DNA from: Phycicoccus jejuensis
GTDB lineage: Bacteria > Actinomycetota > Actinomycetes > Actinomycetales > Dermatophilaceae
Assembly (NCBI RefSeq): GCF_000720925.1
Contig: NZ_JOEE01000004.1
Location: 124,001 to 188,000 of the forward strand
Reading direction: 5' to 3'
Length of the DNA: 64,000 nucleotides
The notes beneath the pieces are model-generated. The model was given only the letters and a program-made list of their open reading frames with translations. It made no database searches and was not told the DNA's origin. Shown piece after piece: positions 10,555 through 19,247 of the stretch. How positions within the stretch are numbered: position 1 is the stretch's first letter; every line of letters starts with the position of its first letter. The position numbers and the translations under genes are program-made.

Positions 10555-11739
10555 GTGACGCACTACCTCGACCACGCGGCGACCACGCCGATGCTCCCCG
10601 CCGCGGTCGAGGCGTTCGTCGAGTCGGCGGGCCGCGTCGGCAACCCCTCCTCGCTGCACACCTCGGGCCGCGCCGCGCGCAAGACCGTGGAGGAGTCGCG
10701 CGAGCGGATCGCCGCGGCCCTGGGCGCCCGACCCTCGGAGGTCGTGTTCACCTCAGGCGGGACCGAGGCCGACAACCTCGCCGTCAAGGGCACCTGGCTC
10801 GCCCGCCGGGACGCCGAGCCGCGCCGGGTGCGGGTGGTGGCCAGCGCCATCGAGCACCACGCCGTGCTCGACCCCGTCGAGCACCTCGTCGAGCGGCGCG
10901 GGGCCCGGGTGTCGTGGCTCGAGCCCGACCGCTGCGGGCACCTGTCGGCGGACGACCTCGCGGCCCTGCTCGCCGAGCACGCCGACGACACCGCGCTCGT
11001 CTCCGTCATGTGGGCCAACAACGAGGTCGGCACCGTCCAGCCCGTCGCCGCGCTGGCCGCCGCCGCGCGCGCCCACGGTGTCCCCTTCCACACCGACGCC
11101 GTCCAGGCGGTCGGGCACCTGCCGGTGCGCTTCGACGACTCCGGCGTCGACCTGATGACGGTCACCGCGCACAAGCTCGGCGGCCCCCTCGGGGTGGGGG
11201 CGCTGATCGCCCGTCGCGACGCCGTCCTCGTGCCGCAGCTCCACGGCGGCGGCCAGGAGCGCCAGGTCCGCAGCGGCACGCTCGACGCCCCCGCGGTCCA
11301 CGCGTTCGCGGTCGCCCTCGACCACGCGGTCGCCACCCGCGACGTCGAGGCCAAGCGGGTCATGGCGCTGCGCGACCGCCTCGTCGAGGGTGCGCTCGCG
11401 CTCGACCTCGGCATCTCGGTGAGCGGCTGCTGGCGGCCGGGAGACGCCGAGGGGCGCCTGCCCGGCAACGCCCACCTCCTCGTCCCCGGCTGCGAGGGGG
11501 ACTCGCTGCTCTACCTCCTCGACGCGGCGGGGGTGGAGTGCAGCACCGGCTCGGCGTGCCAGGCCGGGGTGCCGCAGCCCAGCCACGTCCTCCTCGCGAT
11601 GGGCCACGACGAGACCGCGGCCCGCGGCGCGCTGCGCCTCACCCTCGGGCACACCTCGACCGACGCCGACGTCGACGCCGTCCTCGCCGCCCTCCCCGGG
11701 GTCGTCGAGCGGGCCCGGCGGGCCGGCGGGCTGCTCTGA
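10555..11739 (+). CDS. iscS: Cysteine desulfurase (IscS/NifS family)
   Basis: 394-residue PLP enzyme that strips sulfur from cysteine as a protein persulfide for tRNA thiolation and Fe-S assembly. [10 protein letters not shown] (residues 3-12) is the family N-terminus. The PLP Lys is K207 ([12 protein letters not shown]) and the mobile-loop catalytic Cys is C335 ([17 protein letters not shown]). GTG 10555 lies 8 bases after TAGACT (10541-10546). Its stop overlaps the mnmA start by one base (TGATG), tying sulfur donor and tRNA thiolase together. Confidence 0.96.
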   Translation: MTHYLDHAATTPMLPAAVEAFVESAGRVGNPSSLHTSGRAARKTVEESRERIAAALGARPSEVVFTSGGTEADNLAVKGTWLARRDAEPRRVRVVASAIEHHAVLDPVEHLVERRGARVSWLEPDRCGHLSADDLAALLAEHADDTALVSVMWANNEVGTVQPVAALAAAARAHGVPFHTDAVQAVGHLPVRFDDSGVDLMTVTAHKLGGPLGVGALIARRDAVLVPQLHGGGQERQVRSGTLDAPAVHAFAVALDHAVATRDVEAKRVMALRDRLVEGALALDLGISVSGCWRPGDAEGRLPGNAHLLVPGCEGDSLLYLLDAAGVECSTGSACQAGVPQPSHVLLAMGHDETAARGALRLTLGHTSTDADVDAVLAALPGVVERARRAGGLL

Positions 11740-12821
11740 TGCGCGTCGTCGCCGCGATGTCCGGCGGGGTCGACTCCGCGGTCGCCGCCGCACGGATGCT
11801 CGACGCCGGCCACGAGGTCGTCGGCGTCCACCTCGCCCTCTCGCGCTCGGCCGCGACGCTGCGCGAGTCGGCCCGCGGCTGCTGCACCCTCGAGGACGCC
11901 GGGGACGCGCGCCGGGTCGCGGACCGCCTCGGCATCCCGTTCTACGTCTGGGACCTCGCCGCCCGGTTCGAGCGGGACGTCGTCGAGGACTTCGTCGCCG
12001 AGTACGCCGCCGGGCGCACCCCGAACCCCTGCCTGCGCTGCAACGAGAAGATCAAGTTCGCCGGGCTGCTCGACAAGGCGCTCGCCCTCGGGTTCGACGC
12101 GGTGGCCACGGGCCACTACGCGCGCGTGGTCGAGGGGTCGGCGGGGCGCGAGCTGCACCGCGCGGTCGACGCGGCCAAGGACCAGTCGTACGTCCTCGGC
12201 GTCCTCGACGCCGACCAGCTCGGGCGCGCCTTCTTCCCGCTCGGGGACCTCACGAAGCCGCAGGTGCGCGAGGAGGCGGCGGAGCGCGGGTTCTCGGTGG
12301 CGCGCAAGCCCGACAGCCACGACATCTGCTTCATCCCGGACGGCGACACCCGCGGCTTCCTCGGCCGGCGCCTGGGGGAGCGGCCCGGCGAGCTCGTCGA
12401 CGCGGTGAGCGGCGAGGTCGTGGGCGAGCACGCCGGCGCGCACGGCTTCACGGTCGGCCAGCGGCGCGGGCTCGGCATCGACCGCTCCCGTCTGGACGGC
12501 GACCCCCGCTACGTCGTCGAGGTCGACGCCCCCCGCAACCGCGTGCTCGTCGGCACGGCCGACCTGCTCGGCGTCGACGTCGTCGACGGGGCGCACCTGC
12601 GCTGGTGCGGCCCGGCGCCCGCCGGGGAGGTCGCGGTCGGGGCGCAGGTGCGGGCCCACGGCGAGGAGGTGCCCGCGACGGCCGCAGTCGAGGGCGACGC
12701 GGTCCGCGTGCGGCTGGAGCGACGGCTGCGCGGGGTCGCGCCCGGCCAGTCGCTCGTGCTCTACGACGGCACCCGGGTCGTCGGGTCCGCGACGATCACG
12801 GGGACCTCGCGTGCCGCCTGA
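11739..12821 (+). CDS. mnmA: tRNA-specific 2-thiouridylase MnmA
   Basis: 360 residues. It thiolates U34 of Lys/Glu/Gln tRNAs using ATP and sulfur from the upstream IscS. The PP-loop [11 protein letters not shown] is at 7-17. The two catalytic cysteines are present, C101 ([12 protein letters not shown]) and C197 ([10 protein letters not shown]), and the GHYAR and [10 protein letters not shown] segments are typical. The C-terminal beta-barrel is intact. The start overlaps the iscS stop, and the end overlaps the next gene by 11 bases. Confidence 0.97.
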   Translation: MRVVAAMSGGVDSAVAAARMLDAGHEVVGVHLALSRSAATLRESARGCCTLEDAGDARRVADRLGIPFYVWDLAARFERDVVEDFVAEYAAGRTPNPCLRCNEKIKFAGLLDKALALGFDAVATGHYARVVEGSAGRELHRAVDAAKDQSYVLGVLDADQLGRAFFPLGDLTKPQVREEAAERGFSVARKPDSHDICFIPDGDTRGFLGRRLGERPGELVDAVSGEVVGEHAGAHGFTVGQRRGLGIDRSRLDGDPRYVVEVDAPRNRVLVGTADLLGVDVVDGAHLRWCGPAPAGEVAVGAQVRAHGEEVPATAAVEGDAVRVRLERRLRGVAPGQSLVLYDGTRVVGSATITGTSRAA

Positions 12822-13155
12822 GGCCACCCCGGCCGAGCGGCTGCTCGCCGAGCGGGCGGCCCTCCTCGAGCGGCTCGCGGGGATGGAGGCCGACATGGGC
12901 CGCCTCGTCGAGGCCTCGCAGGACTCCAACGCCGACGACGAGCACGACCCGGAGGGGCAGACCATCGCGTACGAGCGCTCGCAGCTGGCGGCCCTGACCG
13001 ACGGGCAGCGCGAGCACCTCGCCGAGCTCGACGCCGCGCTGCGACGCGTGGACGACGGCACCTACGGCGTGTGCTCGGTGTGCGGCGAGCCGATCCCGGC
13101 GGGCCGGCTCGAGGCGCGGCCGACGGCCCGCACCTGCGTGCGGCACGCGCGCTGA
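12811..13155 (+). CDS. DksA/TraR-family zinc protein with a C3H rather than C4 site
   Basis: 114 residues: an N-terminal coiled coil (about 8-85) and a C-terminal TraR/DksA zinc ribbon, [19 protein letters not shown] followed by CVRH. The zinc site reads C-x2-C-x17-C-x2-H, so the last Cys of the C4 consensus is His, still a possible zinc ligand. Family members act on RNA polymerase through the secondary channel. Here the coiled-coil tip acidic residues are not clearly DksA-like, so transcription activity is uncertain. GTG start inside the 3' end of mnmA suggests coupled translation. Confidence 0.85.
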   Translation: MPPEATPAERLLAERAALLERLAGMEADMGRLVEASQDSNADDEHDPEGQTIAYERSQLAALTDGQREHLAELDAALRRVDDGTYGVCSVCGEPIPAGRLEARPTARTCVRHAR

Positions 13156-13160
13156 CGGGG

Positions 13161-13355
13161 TCAGCCGTCGCGGCTGCGCCGGCCGCCGAGGAAGGCCAGG
13201 GCGAGCCCGGCGAACGCCACGAGCGGGCCGACGACGGCCCAGAGGGTCACGCCGGTCATCGGGCTGCCGCCGACGTAGCCCAGGCCCTGGAGCATCCAGA
13301 GCAGGCCGACGAGCACGAGGACGGCGCCGAGGACGACGGACACGGAGCGGCTCAT
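13161..13355 (-). CDS. Small two-helix membrane protein
   Basis: 64 residues, MSRSVSVVLGAVLVLVGLLW then a second hydrophobic helix and a basic end GGRRSRDG. No family recognised. The start at 13355 is supported by a reverse-strand TAGCCT (13368-13363) 7 bases upstream, the local leaderless pattern. A longer frame upstream runs through the pirin gene and is a shadow. Confidence 0.7.
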   Translation of the reverse strand: MSRSVSVVLGAVLVLVGLLWMLQGLGYVGGSPMTGVTLWAVVGPLVAFAGLALAFLGGRRSRDG

Positions 13356-13390
13356 GCGTCGAAGGCTAACCCGTGCCCCGGGTCGCGGAA

Positions 13391-13408
13391 TAGTTGAACT
13401 GTCAACTA
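13391..13408 (+). promoter_or_regulatory. Perfect inverted repeat upstream of pirin (putative operator)
   Basis: TAGTTGA-ACTG-TCAACTA, a perfect 7-base dyad in an AT-richer pocket 57 bases before the pirin start. TTGAAC inside it could serve as a -35. The shape suits a MarR-type dimer. No regulator gene is next to it. Confidence 0.6.
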
Positions 13409-13464
13409 CTGTTGGACGCGGTGACCCTCCACCCCGGAGGATGACCACGAGGAGCGTGAGTGAC

Positions 13465-14439
13465 ATGCCGGCCGTGACCGTCGAGAACATCCTGGCCCTG
13501 CCGCGGGTCTCCGAGCCCCTGCCCACGGCGGTGTCCCGTCCGGTGCGCTCGGTGACCACCGCCCCGCAGGGTTTCGAGGGCGAGGGGTTCCCGGTGCGCC
13601 GCGCGTTCGCCGGCGTCGACCTCGCCGCCCTCGACCCCTTCATCCACATGGACCAGATGGGTGAGGTCGAGTACGCCCCGGGCGAGCCCAAGGGTACCGC
13701 GTGGCACCCGCACCGCGGCTTCGAGACCGTCACGTACATCATCGACGGCTCGTTCGTGCACCGCGACAGCCACGGTGGCGGCGGCGTCATCACCAACGGC
13801 GACACCCAGTGGATGACGGCCGGCTCCGGTCTGCTCCACATCGAGGTCCCGCCGGAGGAGCTCGTCGTCAGCGGCGGTCTCTTCCACGGCCTCCAGCTGT
13901 GGGTCAACCTGCCGGCGGCGCAGAAGATGTCGGCGCCGCGCTACCAGGACATCCGTGGCGGCGACGTCGCGCTGCTGTCCAGCCCCGACGGCGGCGCGCT
14001 CGTGCGCGTCATCGCCGGCGAGCTCGACGGGCACGAGGGCCCCGGCATCACGCACACGCCCATCACCGCGCTCCACGTCACCGTGGCGCCCGGCGCGCGT
14101 GTGCGGCTGCCGTGGAACCCGGCCTACAACGCGCTCGTGTACTCCCTCAACGGCAACGGCTCGGTCGGCCCCGACCGGCGTCCGCTGCGGATGGGCCAGC
14201 TCGCGGTGCTCGGTGGCGGTGACGTCGTCGAGGTCGGTGCGGACGAGAGCCAGGAGAGCCGCAGCCCGAGCCTCGACCTCTACATCCTCGGTGGGCGCCC
14301 GATCCGCGAGCCCGTCGCGGCGTACGGCCCGTTCGTCATGAACACCCGCGCCGAGCTGATCCAGGCGTTCGAGGACTTCCAGGCCGGTCGCCTCGGGACC
14401 ATCCCGAGCGAGCCGCACCCGGGCCACGACGTGCTCTGA
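13465..14439 (+). CDS. Pirin-family protein
   Basis: 324-residue bicupin of the pirin family. The iron-site histidines are in TAWHPHRGFETVTYI and in HRDSHGGGG, and the second cupin runs from about 190 to 300. Bacterial pirins are variously quercetin dioxygenases or redox-responsive regulators of metabolism, so the role is open. I chose ATG 13465 because AGGAG at 13450-13454 is correctly spaced; in-frame ATG 13441 and GTG 13456 have worse spacing. It is controlled presumably through the perfect dyad upstream and ends at a strong shared terminator. Confidence 0.88.
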   Translation: MPAVTVENILALPRVSEPLPTAVSRPVRSVTTAPQGFEGEGFPVRRAFAGVDLAALDPFIHMDQMGEVEYAPGEPKGTAWHPHRGFETVTYIIDGSFVHRDSHGGGGVITNGDTQWMTAGSGLLHIEVPPEELVVSGGLFHGLQLWVNLPAAQKMSAPRYQDIRGGDVALLSSPDGGALVRVIAGELDGHEGPGITHTPITALHVTVAPGARVRLPWNPAYNALVYSLNGNGSVGPDRRPLRMGQLAVLGGGDVVEVGADESQESRSPSLDLYILGGRPIREPVAAYGPFVMNTRAELIQAFEDFQAGRLGTIPSEPHPGHDVL

Positions 14440-14452
14440 CCCCGCACGACAG

Positions 14453-14488
14453 CGACGCCCCCGTCACCGTGAGGTGACGGGGGCGTCG
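14453..14488. terminator. Bidirectional terminator between pirin and excalibur genes
   Basis: Perfect stem of 15-16 bp (arms 14453-14468 and 14473-14488) with loop GTGA, between two convergent genes. Confidence 0.85.
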
Positions 14489-14505
14489 TCGTGCCGACCT
14501 GTGGC

Positions 14506-14787
14506 TCAGCGCTTCTCGCAGGCGATGCCGTCCTTGTCGCGGTCGAGGCCCTTGTTGGCCCGCATGGCCTGCGCGTAGAGCGAGTCGCTCTTGCGGAACG
14601 TCGTGACCGGCCGGCCGGACGTGCGGTCCCTGGCCTTCACCTTGCCCACGCCGTGCGGGTACTTCTTGTTGACGCTCGTGCAGTTCTTCCACGTGCCGGT
14701 GACGGCGCCCGCGGGCGCGGCCGGTCCGATGGTGAGCGCGACGGCGACCGCCGCGACGACGGCTGCTGCGCCGGACTTCCGGGACAT
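14506..14787 (-). CDS. Secreted excalibur calcium-binding-domain protein
   Basis: 93 residues: signal peptide (about 1-28, ending PAGAVTG) followed by an excalibur domain with the diagnostic C-terminal DRDKDGIACE (82-91), an EF-hand-like Asp-x-Asp-x-Asp-Gly loop. The upstream half has NCTSVNKKYPHGV, the usual start of the domain. Exported, probably calcium-binding, function unknown. Convergent with pirin. Confidence 0.88.
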   Translation of the reverse strand: MSRKSGAAAVVAAVAVALTIGPAAPAGAVTGTWKNCTSVNKKYPHGVGKVKARDRTSGRPVTTFRKSDSLYAQAMRANKGLDRDKDGIACEKR

Positions 14788-14859
14788 GACGGGTCCTTCC
14801 CCCTGGGTGTCGACGGACCGACGCTAGCGGTCGGGACGCCTGCGGCGCAGGCGAACCGG

Positions 14860-16281
14860 TCAGCGCATGACCGCGGCGGCGAGCAGCTCGACGGCGTCGC
14901 CGGCGCAGGACTCGGGCAGACCGGCGTAGCAGACGACCAGGCCGCGCACGTCCGACTCGACGGCGTACGCCGACAACGGGCTCACCTCGACACCGACGTG
15001 CGCGCAGCGCCGGGCCACCTCGTGGTCGTCGGTGCCGTCGGGCAGGCGCAGGACGACGTGCAGCCCCGCGTCGACGCCCTCGAGGACCGCGTCGGGCATC
15101 CGGTCGGCCACCGCGGCGACGAGGGCGCCGCGGCGGGCCGCGTAGGTCCGGCTCGCGCGCGCGTGGTGGGCGGCGAGGGCGCCGGACGAGACCAGCTCGG
15201 CGAGGGCGAGGCCGGTCGCCTCGTTGACGACGAGGCCGCGCGACTCGACCGCGACCCGGAAGGCGTCGCGCCGGTGCCGGGGGACGGCGACCCACGCCAC
15301 GCGCAGCGACGGCGCGAGGAGCTTGGAGGCGGTGCCGACGTAGGCGACGTGGTCCTGCGCACCGGGCAGCGACCGGAGCGCGGGGAGCGGGGAGACGTCG
15401 TAGCGGAACTCCCCGTCGTAGTCGTCCTCGACGACGAGGCCGCCCGTCGTGCGGGCCCAGTCGAGCAGCGCGACGCGGCGGGTCACGGGCATCCGCGCGC
15501 CGAGCGGGTACTGGTGCGAGGGCGTGACGTAGACGGCGGCTGCCTCCGCGGGAAGCCGGGTGGGGTCGAGGCCGTCGGCGTCCACGGGCACGGGGTGTGT
15601 GCGGACCCCCTCGGCGCCGAACGCCGTCCAGGCCTCGACGTAGCCCGGGTCCTCGAGGGCGACCGTCCGGCCCACGAGCCCGAACGCCTCGGGCAGTGCC
15701 CGCAGCGAGCCGCCGACCCCGGGGACGACGAAGAGGTCGTCCGGGTCGACCACCACACCGCGGCTGCGGCGCAGGTGGTCGGCGAGGACGCCCCGCAGGA
15801 GGGTGTGCCGCGGGACCTCGCCGGCGTCGTTGCCGGGCAGGGCGTCCCCGACCGCCCGCCACGCCCGCCGCCACGCGGCCCGGTCCAGCAGGGAGGTGTC
15901 CGGGCGGCCGGGGCGCAGGTCGAAGCGCGCGGCGGGGACGGGAGGGGCCGCGGTCACGGGGCGCTCGCGGCCCGGCTCGGGGACGTGGGTGGCGGCGCCG
16001 GCGCGGGCCGCGACGTCCGCGCCGGCGGCGACGACGGCGCCCGACCCGGCGCGCGAGACGAGGAACCCGGCTGCGGCGAGCTCGTCGTAGGCGGCGACGA
16101 CCGGACCGCGCGAGACGCCGAGGGAGGCCGCCAGGGTCCGGGTGGAGGGGAGCGTGTCGCCGGGGCGCAGCCGGCCGGAGCGCAGGGCGTCGACCACGGC
16201 GTCGGCCACCCGGTGGCGCAGCGGCGCGGACGAGTCCGCCAGGCGCAGGGGCAGGTCGAGGGCGCGGGGGGATCGGGCCAC
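14860..16281 (-). CDS. MocR/PdxR-type GntR-aminotransferase fusion regulator
   Basis: 473 residues: N-terminal winged-helix GntR domain (about 10-75, with GDTLPSTRTLAASLGVSRGP) joined to a class I aminotransferase-like domain. That domain keeps VEDDYDGEFRYD and a Lys in YVGTASKLLAPSLR for PLP. MocR proteins use PLP as effector and control vitamin B6 or amine genes. GTG 16281 is preceded by a reverse-strand TATGGT (16293-16288) at 6 bases, so an extended upstream frame was not used. It diverges from a flavin split-barrel gene, its likely target. Confidence 0.92.
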   Translation of the reverse strand: MARSPRALDLPLRLADSSAPLRHRVADAVVDALRSGRLRPGDTLPSTRTLAASLGVSRGPVVAAYDELAAAGFLVSRAGSGAVVAAGADVAARAGAATHVPEPGRERPVTAAPPVPAARFDLRPGRPDTSLLDRAAWRRAWRAVGDALPGNDAGEVPRHTLLRGVLADHLRRSRGVVVDPDDLFVVPGVGGSLRALPEAFGLVGRTVALEDPGYVEAWTAFGAEGVRTHPVPVDADGLDPTRLPAEAAAVYVTPSHQYPLGARMPVTRRVALLDWARTTGGLVVEDDYDGEFRYDVSPLPALRSLPGAQDHVAYVGTASKLLAPSLRVAWVAVPRHRRDAFRVAVESRGLVVNEATGLALAELVSSGALAAHHARASRTYAARRGALVAAVADRMPDAVLEGVDAGLHVVLRLPDGTDDHEVARRCAHVGVEVSPLSAYAVESDVRGLVVCYAGLPESCAGDAVELLAAAVMR

Positions 16282-16287
16282 GGCCGC

Positions 16288-16354
16288 ACCATACCGGTCC
16301 TGCCCGATCGGTCGATAGTGGTCCTTCCGCGTGGTCCAGTGGTGTTGGCAGGAT
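16288..16354. promoter_or_regulatory. Divergent promoter region with tandem GTGGTCC repeats
   Basis: Two back-to-back leaderless-type -10 boxes: TATGGT on the reverse strand (16293-16288) for the MocR gene, and CAGGAT (16349-16354) for the forward gene. Between them lie AGTGGTCC (16318-16324 region) and GTGGTCC (16331-16337), a direct repeat of the sort MocR regulators bind, plus a third GGTCC at 16296-16300. Confidence 0.5.
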
Positions 16355-16360
16355 GGCCTC

Positions 16361-17269
16361 GTGACCCTGGAGATGCGCCCGTCGTGCGAGTGCTGCGACG
16401 CCGACCTGCCCGCCGACGCCGTGGGGGCGGTCGTCTGTTCCCACGAGTGCACGTTCTGCGCGGGGTGTTCCGAGCACCTCGAACGGGTGTGCCCGAACTG
16501 CGGCGGCGAGCTCGTGCCGCGCCCGACCCGGGTCGGCGACGCGCTGCGCCGCACCCCCGCCTCCACCGAGCGCGTGGTGTCCGCGGGGGAGTGTCCCGGC
16601 ACCGGCTACTGCGGTCTCGCGCACGCCGACCGTGCCCCCGAGCGGCTCGCTCGCCACGCCGAGCGCGGCAGCACCGAGCGCGGCGCCCTCGACGCGCTCC
16701 TCGACGAGGTCCTCGCCGGCACGCTGTCGACCGTCGTCGACGGCCGGCCGTGGGTCGTCCCGATGCTCTTCGCCCGCGACGGCGACCGCATCCTGCTGCA
16801 CGGCTCGACCGGGGCGGGCGCGCTGCGCCGGGTGGCCTCCGGCGCACCCGCCGCCCTGACGGTCGTGTCCGTCGACGGGCTCGTCGTCGCCCACACGACG
16901 TTCGAGTCGTCGGCCAACTACCGCTCGGCCGTCGTCCACGGCGAGCTCGTGACCCTGACCGGCGCCGAGCGCGCCGGCGCCCTCGACCGGCTCTCGGACC
17001 GCCTCCTGCCCGGGCGCACCGGCGAGGTACGGCCGACGACCCGCCGCGAGGAGGCCGCGACGCTCGCGATGGCCCTCCCCATCACCGACGGACGCTGGCT
17101 GCTCAAGGCGCGCGCCGGGGGCCCGAGCGCCCCCGAGGAGGAGACCGCCGGGGCCTGGTGCGGTGTCGTGCCGCTGCGGACCGTGGCCGGTGTGCCCGAG
17201 CCCGCGCCGTGGGCCGGTGACGCGCCGGTCCCGGCCTCCGTCGAGGCACTCGTCGGACGGTGGACGTGA
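16361..17269 (+). CDS. DUF1272 zinc-ribbon fused to a pyridoxamine-phosphate-oxidase-like flavin split barrel
   Basis: 302 residues in two parts. Residues about 5-55 are a DUF1272-type Cys-rich domain (PSCECCDADLP, CSHECTFCAGC, CPNCGGEL). From about residue 75 a split-barrel domain of the pyridoxamine 5'-phosphate oxidase-related family follows, with TLSTVVDGRPWVVPMLFARD, LHGSTGAGALRR and YRSAVVHGELV. It probably binds FMN or F420/haem-like cofactors; substrate is unknown. It diverges from a PLP-sensing MocR gene, hinting at vitamin B6 metabolism. GTG 16361 lies 6 bases after CAGGAT; ATG 16373 is the alternative. Confidence 0.82.
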   Translation: MTLEMRPSCECCDADLPADAVGAVVCSHECTFCAGCSEHLERVCPNCGGELVPRPTRVGDALRRTPASTERVVSAGECPGTGYCGLAHADRAPERLARHAERGSTERGALDALLDEVLAGTLSTVVDGRPWVVPMLFARDGDRILLHGSTGAGALRRVASGAPAALTVVSVDGLVVAHTTFESSANYRSAVVHGELVTLTGAERAGALDRLSDRLLPGRTGEVRPTTRREEAATLAMALPITDGRWLLKARAGGPSAPEEETAGAWCGVVPLRTVAGVPEPAPWAGDAPVPASVEALVGRWT

Positions 17270-18267
17270 CGACGTCGGCGCCGGTGCGCGCCACCGGGAT
17301 CGGCTCCTGGCCGGGGGCGTCGGCCCGCGAGGCCGTCCGCACGGTGCGCGACCTCCTCGTCGACGGCGACGGCTTCGGGCTGCCCTTCCTCCCCGAGACG
17401 CCCGCGCGGGGTCCCGGGGCCGACATGGTCGGCCGGGCCGCCGGGATGCTCGTCGACCTGCCCGTCGACCTCCAGCCGAGCGGATGGCGGCTGGTCGACC
17501 GGCCGGGCCGGGACGCCTCGCGCACCGCCTCGCTCCTGCGCGAGGACCTCGACGAGCTCGCCGAGGCCTACGACGGCTGGTCGGGCCCGCTCAAGGTGCA
17601 GGTCTGCGGGCCGTGGACGCTGGCCGCCACCCTCGAGCTGAACCGCGGCGAGCGGGTCGTCACCGACCCCGGCGCCGCCGCGGACCTGCGGGCCTCGCTC
17701 GCCGAGGGGATGGCCCGCCACGTCGCCGACGTCCGCCGGCTCGTGCCCGGCGCCGAGGTGGTGCTCCAGGTCGACGAGCCGGCCCTCACGGCCGTCCTCG
17801 AGGGCTCGCTGCCGACTGCGTCCGGCTACGGCCGGGTGCGCGCGGTCGACCCGCAGACCGTCGCCTCCGGCCTGCGCGAGCTCCTCGCGGCCCACGACGG
17901 GCCGACCGTGGTCCACTCCTGCCACCCCGCGGCGCCCGTCCCGCTCCTGAGGTCGACCGGGGCCGGGGCGCTCGCGCTCGACCTCACCGCCGCCTCGCCC
18001 GCGCGCTGGGAGAGCGTCGCGGCGACGCTCGAGGCGGGAACCGGGGTGTACGCGGGCGTCCTCGCGACCGACGGCTCGACGACCGACACCGGGGCTCACC
18101 GCGCGCTCGTCGAGGGCCTCGGGCGGGCGGGCCTGGACGCGGCCGCCGTCGAGGGGCTCGTCGTCGCGCCGACCTGCGGGCTCGCGGGGGTCACCCCCGC
18201 GGTGGCGCAGGGGGTGCTGCGGGCCGCGCTCGACACCGCGCGGCGCCTCGCGGAGCAGGCGTCCTGA
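17260..18267 (+). CDS. Cobalamin-independent methionine synthase-like protein (MetE C-domain family)
   Basis: 335 residues, only the C-terminal barrel of MetE. TGIGSWPG near the start is the family signature. Zinc ligands appear kept as HSC (VVHSCHPAAP) and a later Cys (VAPTCGLAG). Actinobacteria carry this short form beside ligA, as in the M. tuberculosis Rv3015c region by memory. Whether it methylates homocysteine is not established; methyltransfer from an unknown donor is plausible. Start is GTG 17260 or GTG 17266; the latter makes a GTGA overlap with the previous stop. Confidence 0.85.
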   Translation: MDVTTSAPVRATGIGSWPGASAREAVRTVRDLLVDGDGFGLPFLPETPARGPGADMVGRAAGMLVDLPVDLQPSGWRLVDRPGRDASRTASLLREDLDELAEAYDGWSGPLKVQVCGPWTLAATLELNRGERVVTDPGAAADLRASLAEGMARHVADVRRLVPGAEVVLQVDEPALTAVLEGSLPTASGYGRVRAVDPQTVASGLRELLAAHDGPTVVHSCHPAAPVPLLRSTGAGALALDLTAASPARWESVAATLEAGTGVYAGVLATDGSTTDTGAHRALVEGLGRAGLDAAAVEGLVVAPTCGLAGVTPAVAQGVLRAALDTARRLAEQAS

Positions 18268-19235
18268 TGTCCGGCCCGCGGGTGGCCTGGCAGGTCAAGT
18301 TCGTCGCGCTCGTCCTCATCTGGGGTTCGAGCTTCCTGCTCATGAAGGTCGGGCTCGAGTCGCTCGAGCCGGTGCAGATCTCCGGGCTGCGCATCGTCAC
18401 CGGCGCCGTCGTCGTCACCGCGCTGCTCCTCGCCGGGGGCGGGCGGCTCCCGCGAGGGGTGCGCGTCTGGGGGCACCTGCTCGTGTGCGGCCTCCTGCTC
18501 GCGACGCTCCCGTTCACGCTGTTCGCGCTGTCCGAGACGCGGATCTCGTCGGCGCTGGCCGGAATCGGCAACGCCGCGACCCCGATCGCCACCGTGCTCG
18601 CGACCCTCGCGCTGCTCCCCGGCGCCCGGGTCACGGGACGGCGCCTCGTCGCCGTCGGCGTCGGGTTCCTCGGTGTCGTGACGATCATGCAGCCGTGGAC
18701 CTCGACCGAGGGACCGGACCTCGTCGGCTTCGCGATGGCCCTCGCGGGCGGCGCCAGCTACGGCGTCGGGTGGACCTACAACCGCCGCTTCCTCGCCGGC
18801 GCCGACCTCGGCGGGCTCGCGATGCCTGCCGCCACGCTGCTCACCGGGCTCGCGCTCATGGTGCCGACGGCGCTCGGCTGGGCGCTGACCCGCCCCGAGG
18901 GCCTCGACGCGCTCTGGGCGCACGGGGCCGCGACGGACGTCCCCGGATGGCTCCCGCTCGCCTGCGTCCTGGTGCTGGGGGTCGTGGGTACCGGCTTCGC
19001 CTACGTCCTGCAGTTCGACGTCGTCCGGGGCGCCGGGCCGGTCGTCGGCTCGACGATCACCTACCTCATCCCGGTCGTCTCGGTGCTGCTCGGCGTCCTC
19101 GTCCTCCACGAGCGGCTCGGGGCCTGGCAGGTGGTCGGCTTCGCCGTCGTCCTCGGGGCGGCGTGGGTCGTCAACCGCCGGCCCCGCACCCCCGAGGCCG
19201 CGGTCGTGCGGGAGCGCGAGCAGACCACCGCCTGA
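18267..19235 (+). CDS. EamA-family DMT transporter
   Basis: 322 residues with ten hydrophobic segments in two EamA repeats. It starts WQVKFVALVLIWGSSFLLMK, the classic first helix, and the second repeat holds YLIPVVSVLLGVLVLHERL. A metabolite exporter of the inner membrane, substrate unknown. ATG 18267 shares its A with the preceding stop (TGATG), so it is co-translated with the MetE-like gene. The C-terminal tail is charged and cytoplasmic. Confidence 0.92.
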   Translation: MSGPRVAWQVKFVALVLIWGSSFLLMKVGLESLEPVQISGLRIVTGAVVVTALLLAGGGRLPRGVRVWGHLLVCGLLLATLPFTLFALSETRISSALAGIGNAATPIATVLATLALLPGARVTGRRLVAVGVGFLGVVTIMQPWTSTEGPDLVGFAMALAGGASYGVGWTYNRRFLAGADLGGLAMPAATLLTGLALMVPTALGWALTRPEGLDALWAHGAATDVPGWLPLACVLVLGVVGTGFAYVLQFDVVRGAGPVVGSTITYLIPVVSVLLGVLVLHERLGAWQVVGFAVVLGAAWVVNRRPRTPEAAVVREREQTTA

Positions 19236-19247
19236 CCGGGGCTCGGC

